Of a DNA stretch of 15,893 bases, positions 12,697 to 15,893 are shown piece by piece (position 1 is the stretch's first letter; the number at the start of each line of letters is the position of its first letter). Origin of the DNA: Anaerolineales bacterium (GTDB lineage Bacteria > Chloroflexota > Anaerolineae > Anaerolineales > UBA4823). The notes below the pieces were generated by a model that saw only the letters and a list, made by a program, of their open reading frames with translations, was not told where the DNA came from and made no database searches. Where the stretch lies: positions 1 to 15,893 of the forward strand of contig JAOAHK010000016.1 in assembly GCA_026415275.1 (NCBI GenBank), read 5' to 3'. A program made the position numbers and the translations under genes.

Positions 12697-15600
12697 ATGA
12701 CTGATTTTATCTTCCGAGGTTCAATTGAAGACTTTGACCAAGATCTCAAGGAGCTGTTGGACCTCGAAACTGAACGCCAAGTGCGTAAATTAATTTTGAT
12801 TCCCAGTGAGAGTACTGCTCCGTTAGCAGTACGTCAAATCCTGAGCTCTGCCTTTCAAAATATCTATGCTGAAGGATACCCTCCAGAAGAAAGCCGTCAA
12901 TATAGGGAAGCTGAAATCTTGGATTACGATTTTCAACTTTCCTATTATCGCCGCTATTCCGATCCCCGCTATTATAAAGGGGTTGAATATGCAGATATTG
13001 TGGAAATGTTAGCCCGACGCCGCTGTGCGGAATTGTTTGCTAACGAGCGAGTCGGAGTTGAGGATATTTTCGTCAATGTTCAAGCGCTTTCAGGCGCTCC
13101 AGCCAATAATGCAGTCTTTCATGCATTACTCAGTCCTGGAGATCCTATCTTGGGGATGAGCCTCTTGCACGGTGGACATCTCACCCATGGTTCTTCAGTT
13201 AACCGTTCGGGAAAGTTTTATCAGGCGCATCATTATACAGTGGATCCCGAAACGGAACAAATTAACTATGACAGTATCCAACAAATAGCTGAGCAAGTTC
13301 GTCCAAAAATCATTATTGCTGGTTATTCTTCCTATCCTTGGGCGGTGGATTGGGAACGCTTCGCTCAGATTGCCCATTCTGTCGGAGCTTACCTAATGGC
13401 TGATATCGCTCATGTTGCGGGGTTGGTTGCGGCAGGTGTTTATCCTTCTCCTCTAGGTTATGCAGATGTAATTACGTTTACAACCCATAAATCTTTATGC
13501 GGACCAAGAGGAGCTTGCATTCTAACCACAGATCCTGCCTTGGCAAAGAAGATTGACCGTGCAGTTTTTCCTGGAGAGCAGGGTGGCCCGCATGTCAATA
13601 CCTTTGCAGCTATGGCACTAGCCTTCAAACTTGCTCGAACGGAGCAATTTCGACAATTGCAAGTTCAAGTGGTTAAGAATTGCGCAGCTCTAACCCAAAG
13701 ATTACAGGAACTTGGCTGTCGTATCTCCTATGGTGGTACGAATACCCATCTAACCAATTTGGACTGTCGCACATTTGTTGGCGCAGATGGCACATCCCTT
13801 TCAGGTGATCAAGCTGCCCGCATCCTGGACATTGCGGGTATCGTTGTAAACCGCAATACGATCCCTGGAGATGCTTCTGCGGCCGATCCATCTGGTATTC
13901 GCATGGGGACGCCGTGGGTAACACAACGTGGTCTAAAAGAAGAACAGATGCAAGTGATTGCCGAGTGGATTGTAGAGTTGCTCCGTGCAACCAAACCCTA
14001 TACGTATACTGTGCGAGTGGCAAATTTGCGGCGAGCTAAGGTGGATTTTGACACCCTTGAAAAAGTAAAGATTAAGGTGCGGCAGATGGCTGAAAAAGCT
14101 AGCCACGATGAAAAGATTAACCAGCATGGTTACCCGCACTATTACTTTATTGATGATAATTACAAATCAGACTCGGACATGGTCTCATTTAGAGTCAAGG
14201 GGGATACTGTTCGCCAGTTTATGAATTATGCTACAGATGTTGATGTATCAACGCTTGATATTGGGGATGCCTGTCCGGTTAGCGTTCATGCACCGCAGAA
14301 GAAGGTTGAAGGGGTCTTGACCTGTCAGGCAGAAAGAGAATTTACTTTAACTTTGCCCAAGGGTGACGCAGCTTATGCTGCAGCTTGGTTGCGTGCTCTC
14401 TCGGATGGGTATGTCGATTTTGACCATGCTGAAGGGGCAATGGATCGAGTGATGAAAAAGCTGCCGGGTCCTATTGTCGTCAAAGAAACAGAGAGTAATT
14501 CATTGCCGCAAACCCTGCAGAAGAAAAGCAGCGCTGAAAAACCCTATTTTATCGGGATGTCCGGAGGAATTGGTGAAGCCAAGCCTGATTTCCAATGGAC
14601 TCAATCCGAAGGGGAACTAAAGCGGACACCACTCAACGAGTTACATCGTCAGTTAGGAGCAAAGTTAATTCCCTTTGCCGGGTGGGAAATGCCAGTTTGG
14701 TATAGTTCTGTTGTTGAAGAACATCAAGCAACCCGTACCGCAGCCGGAATCTTCGATGTCGCTCACATGGGAGTCTATCAGGTAGAAGGGGCTGATGCGG
14801 CAGCGTTTTTGGATTGCGTTTGCGGGAATGACATAGGAGGGTTAGGTGTTGGTGAATCATGCTACACGCATTTTCTCGATCCAGATGCTAATGTCATTGA
14901 TGATACATTGGTATATCGCCGCGCTTTGGATAACTTTTTGGTTGTTGTCAATGCCTCTAATGATGATAAGGATTGGACATGGCTAAATGCGGTTTTAGAG
15001 GGGAAAGTGTGTATTGACCGCCAGCGGCCCTGGTCGCGGGCTTTCGGGCGCAATGCTCGCCTGCGCAATTTACGTGATCCAAAAGAGGGCAAGGATATGC
15101 GGGTGGATATTGCCCTACAGGGACCGAAATCCCGCGATATCTTGCTTTCGCTCGGGGTTGACTCTGAAACACGGAAAAGAGTCATGGCTCTGAAGCGAAC
15201 TGAGTTGTGCGATGCAATCATTGGTGGATTTGATTTGATTGTCTCGCGCACGGGCTACACAGGCGAAAAGATGGCTTTTGAGCTTTTTGTCCATCCCAAT
15301 CAAGCCACCGATTTGTTCAAAACACTGTTAGAAAAGGGGGAACCCTTTGGTCTCAAACCGGTTGGATTAGGGGCGCGCGACTCCTTACGCACAGAAGCTG
15401 GCTTACCTCTATACGGGCATGAGATGGGAGAAGGATCGGGGAAACGGGGCGAACGCGATTTAGGTGTCGCAGAGGGTGGATTTGGCAGTTACGTAAAGCT
15501 CCATAAACCATGGTTTATTGGAAGACAGGCATTTGTGGAGCGAGAAAAGACTCGCAAAGGTGTTGTGGTGCGTTTCCAATTCTTAGAGAAAGGAGTTCGG

Positions 15601-15855
15601 ATGGCGCATGGTGGGGATCCAGTCTTGGACAAGCGCGGTCGAATGATCGGCTGGGTCACCAGTTGCGCAATCGATCAACAAGGATTTTTAACTGGACAGG
15701 CTTATGTCGAAATGAAATATGCTGAGGAGGGCACACGTATTCTCATTTATCAAGGCTCTCCGGATAAAGAGATTAAGGCTCCAGCAGCATTATCTTTAGG
15801 AGATAAATCTGTATTACCGAGTGAAGCGGTTATTCTTAGCCGTTTTCCAAAATAG
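12697..15855 (+). CDS. Fused serine hydroxymethyltransferase - glycine-cleavage T-protein (GlyA-GcvT)
   Basis: A single open frame of 1052 residues. Residues 1-430 are a full SHMT, which converts serine and tetrahydrofolate to glycine and methylene-tetrahydrofolate: YAEGYP at 57-62, RYYKGVEYADIVE at 91-103, HGGHLTHG at 158-165, DIAHVAGL at 236-243, PLP lysine K265 in TTHKSLCGPRG and carboxylate-binding R402 in GIRMGTP. Residues 645-1050 are a T-protein, which releases methylene-tetrahydrofolate and ammonia from aminomethyl-lipoyl H-protein: FAGWEMPVWY, FDVAHMGVYQVEG, the catalytic-type Asp pair D735/D736 in NVIDDTLVY, ALQGPKS, TGYTGEKMAFEL and LGARDSLRTEAGLPLYG. Residues 431-640 are a linker with a GcvT-like segment. 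SHMT alone is about 420 residues and GcvT about 365. A 28-residue insertion lies at 63-90. AGGAG sits 6 bases before the ATG. Confidence 0.93.
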   Translation: MTDFIFRGSIEDFDQDLKELLDLETERQVRKLILIPSESTAPLAVRQILSSAFQNIYAEGYPPEESRQYREAEILDYDFQLSYYRRYSDPRYYKGVEYADIVEMLARRRCAELFANERVGVEDIFVNVQALSGAPANNAVFHALLSPGDPILGMSLLHGGHLTHGSSVNRSGKFYQAHHYTVDPETEQINYDSIQQIAEQVRPKIIIAGYSSYPWAVDWERFAQIAHSVGAYLMADIAHVAGLVAAGVYPSPLGYADVITFTTHKSLCGPRGACILTTDPALAKKIDRAVFPGEQGGPHVNTFAAMALAFKLARTEQFRQLQVQVVKNCAALTQRLQELGCRISYGGTNTHLTNLDCRTFVGADGTSLSGDQAARILDIAGIVVNRNTIPGDASAADPSGIRMGTPWVTQRGLKEEQMQVIAEWIVELLRATKPYTYTVRVANLRRAKVDFDTLEKVKIKVRQMAEKASHDEKINQHGYPHYYFIDDNYKSDSDMVSFRVKGDTVRQFMNYATDVDVSTLDIGDACPVSVHAPQKKVEGVLTCQAEREFTLTLPKGDAAYAAAWLRALSDGYVDFDHAEGAMDRVMKKLPGPIVVKETESNSLPQTLQKKSSAEKPYFIGMSGGIGEAKPDFQWTQSEGELKRTPLNELHRQLGAKLIPFAGWEMPVWYSSVVEEHQATRTAAGIFDVAHMGVYQVEGADAAAFLDCVCGNDIGGLGVGESCYTHFLDPDANVIDDTLVYRRALDNFLVVVNASNDDKDWTWLNAVLEGKVCIDRQRPWSRAFGRNARLRNLRDPKEGKDMRVDIALQGPKSRDILLSLGVDSETRKRVMALKRTELCDAIIGGFDLIVSRTGYTGEKMAFELFVHPNQATDLFKTLLEKGEPFGLKPVGLGARDSLRTEAGLPLYGHEMGEGSGKRGERDLGVAEGGFGSYVKLHKPWFIGRQAFVEREKTRKGVVVRFQFLEKGVRMAHGGDPVLDKRGRMIGWVTSCAIDQQGFLTGQAYVEMKYAEEGTRILIYQGSPDKEIKAPAALSLGDKSVLPSEAVILSRFPK

Positions 15856-15883
15856 TTTTTTACACAAGGAAGGAGGCGAATCA

Positions 15884-15893
15884 ATGGTAAGAC
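15884..15893 (+). CDS. Start of a further gene, cut by the window edge
   Basis: ATG at 15884 is preceded by AAGGAGG (15870-15876) with a 7-base spacing, the strongest ribosome-binding site in the window. It lies 28 bases after the fusion stop. Only M-V-R is visible, so the product is unknown. A glycine-cleavage partner would be the natural expectation from position alone. Confidence 0.6.

Noticed and set aside
14862..15251. 129-codon minus-strand open frame inside the GcvT region
   Set aside because: It lies antisense to well-conserved GcvT coding sequence, with no recognisable motif and no ribosome-binding site.

Overview
The window looks like bacterial chromosomal housekeeping DNA, most likely from a Chloroflexota bacterium of the Anaerolineae type. 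The taxonomic call is an inference. It rests on the lipoprotein with a VTREV/VVTQV stalk followed by a Pro/Thr tract, the very long Pro/Thr/Arg-rich tails, and the KMPSLYLDLAAG-type ketopantoate reductase. No rRNA, phage, insertion-sequence or CRISPR material is visible.

Layout. Positions 2-2593 hold a tightly packed plus-strand operon: the 3' part of queA (queuosine synthesis), a family-5 (UDGb) uracil-DNA glycosylase and a pyrimidine-nucleoside phosphorylase. The operon ends in two perfect hairpins shared with a converging gene. On the minus strand, 6912 down to 2612 carries a PHP-domain phosphoesterase, tRNA-Leu(UAA), fmt, a histidine-phosphatase-family protein, a panE-like reductase and an SH3-like lipoprotein. 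From 7006 a plus-strand pair encodes a PfkB kinase and pseudouridine-5'-phosphate glycosidase (psuK-psuG). It abuts, stop codon against stop codon, a minus-strand operon (11771 to 8898) of an RpiR/MurR regulator, a fumarylacetoacetate-hydrolase-family enzyme and a membrane-anchored Thr/Pro-rich protein. From 12019 rightward come tRNA-Val(UAC) with its own promoter and terminator, a small MmpS-like membrane protein with its own promoter, and a 1052-residue protein fusing serine hydroxymethyltransferase to a glycine-cleavage T-protein. The start of another gene follows the fusion at the window edge.

Functional themes. One theme is nucleoside and modified-base turnover: queuosine synthesis, uracil removal from DNA, pyrimidine nucleoside phosphorolysis and pseudouridine breakdown. 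The other is one-carbon metabolism: formyl-Met-tRNA synthesis and the fused GlyA-GcvT protein. The fusion is the most striking item. It joins two folate enzymes that both exchange methylene-tetrahydrofolate with glycine metabolism, and its central linker itself resembles a degenerate copy of part of a GcvT domain. Several promoters are readable by eye, including an 8-bp palindromic -10 element, ATTATAAT, that could serve both the PHP gene and psuK.
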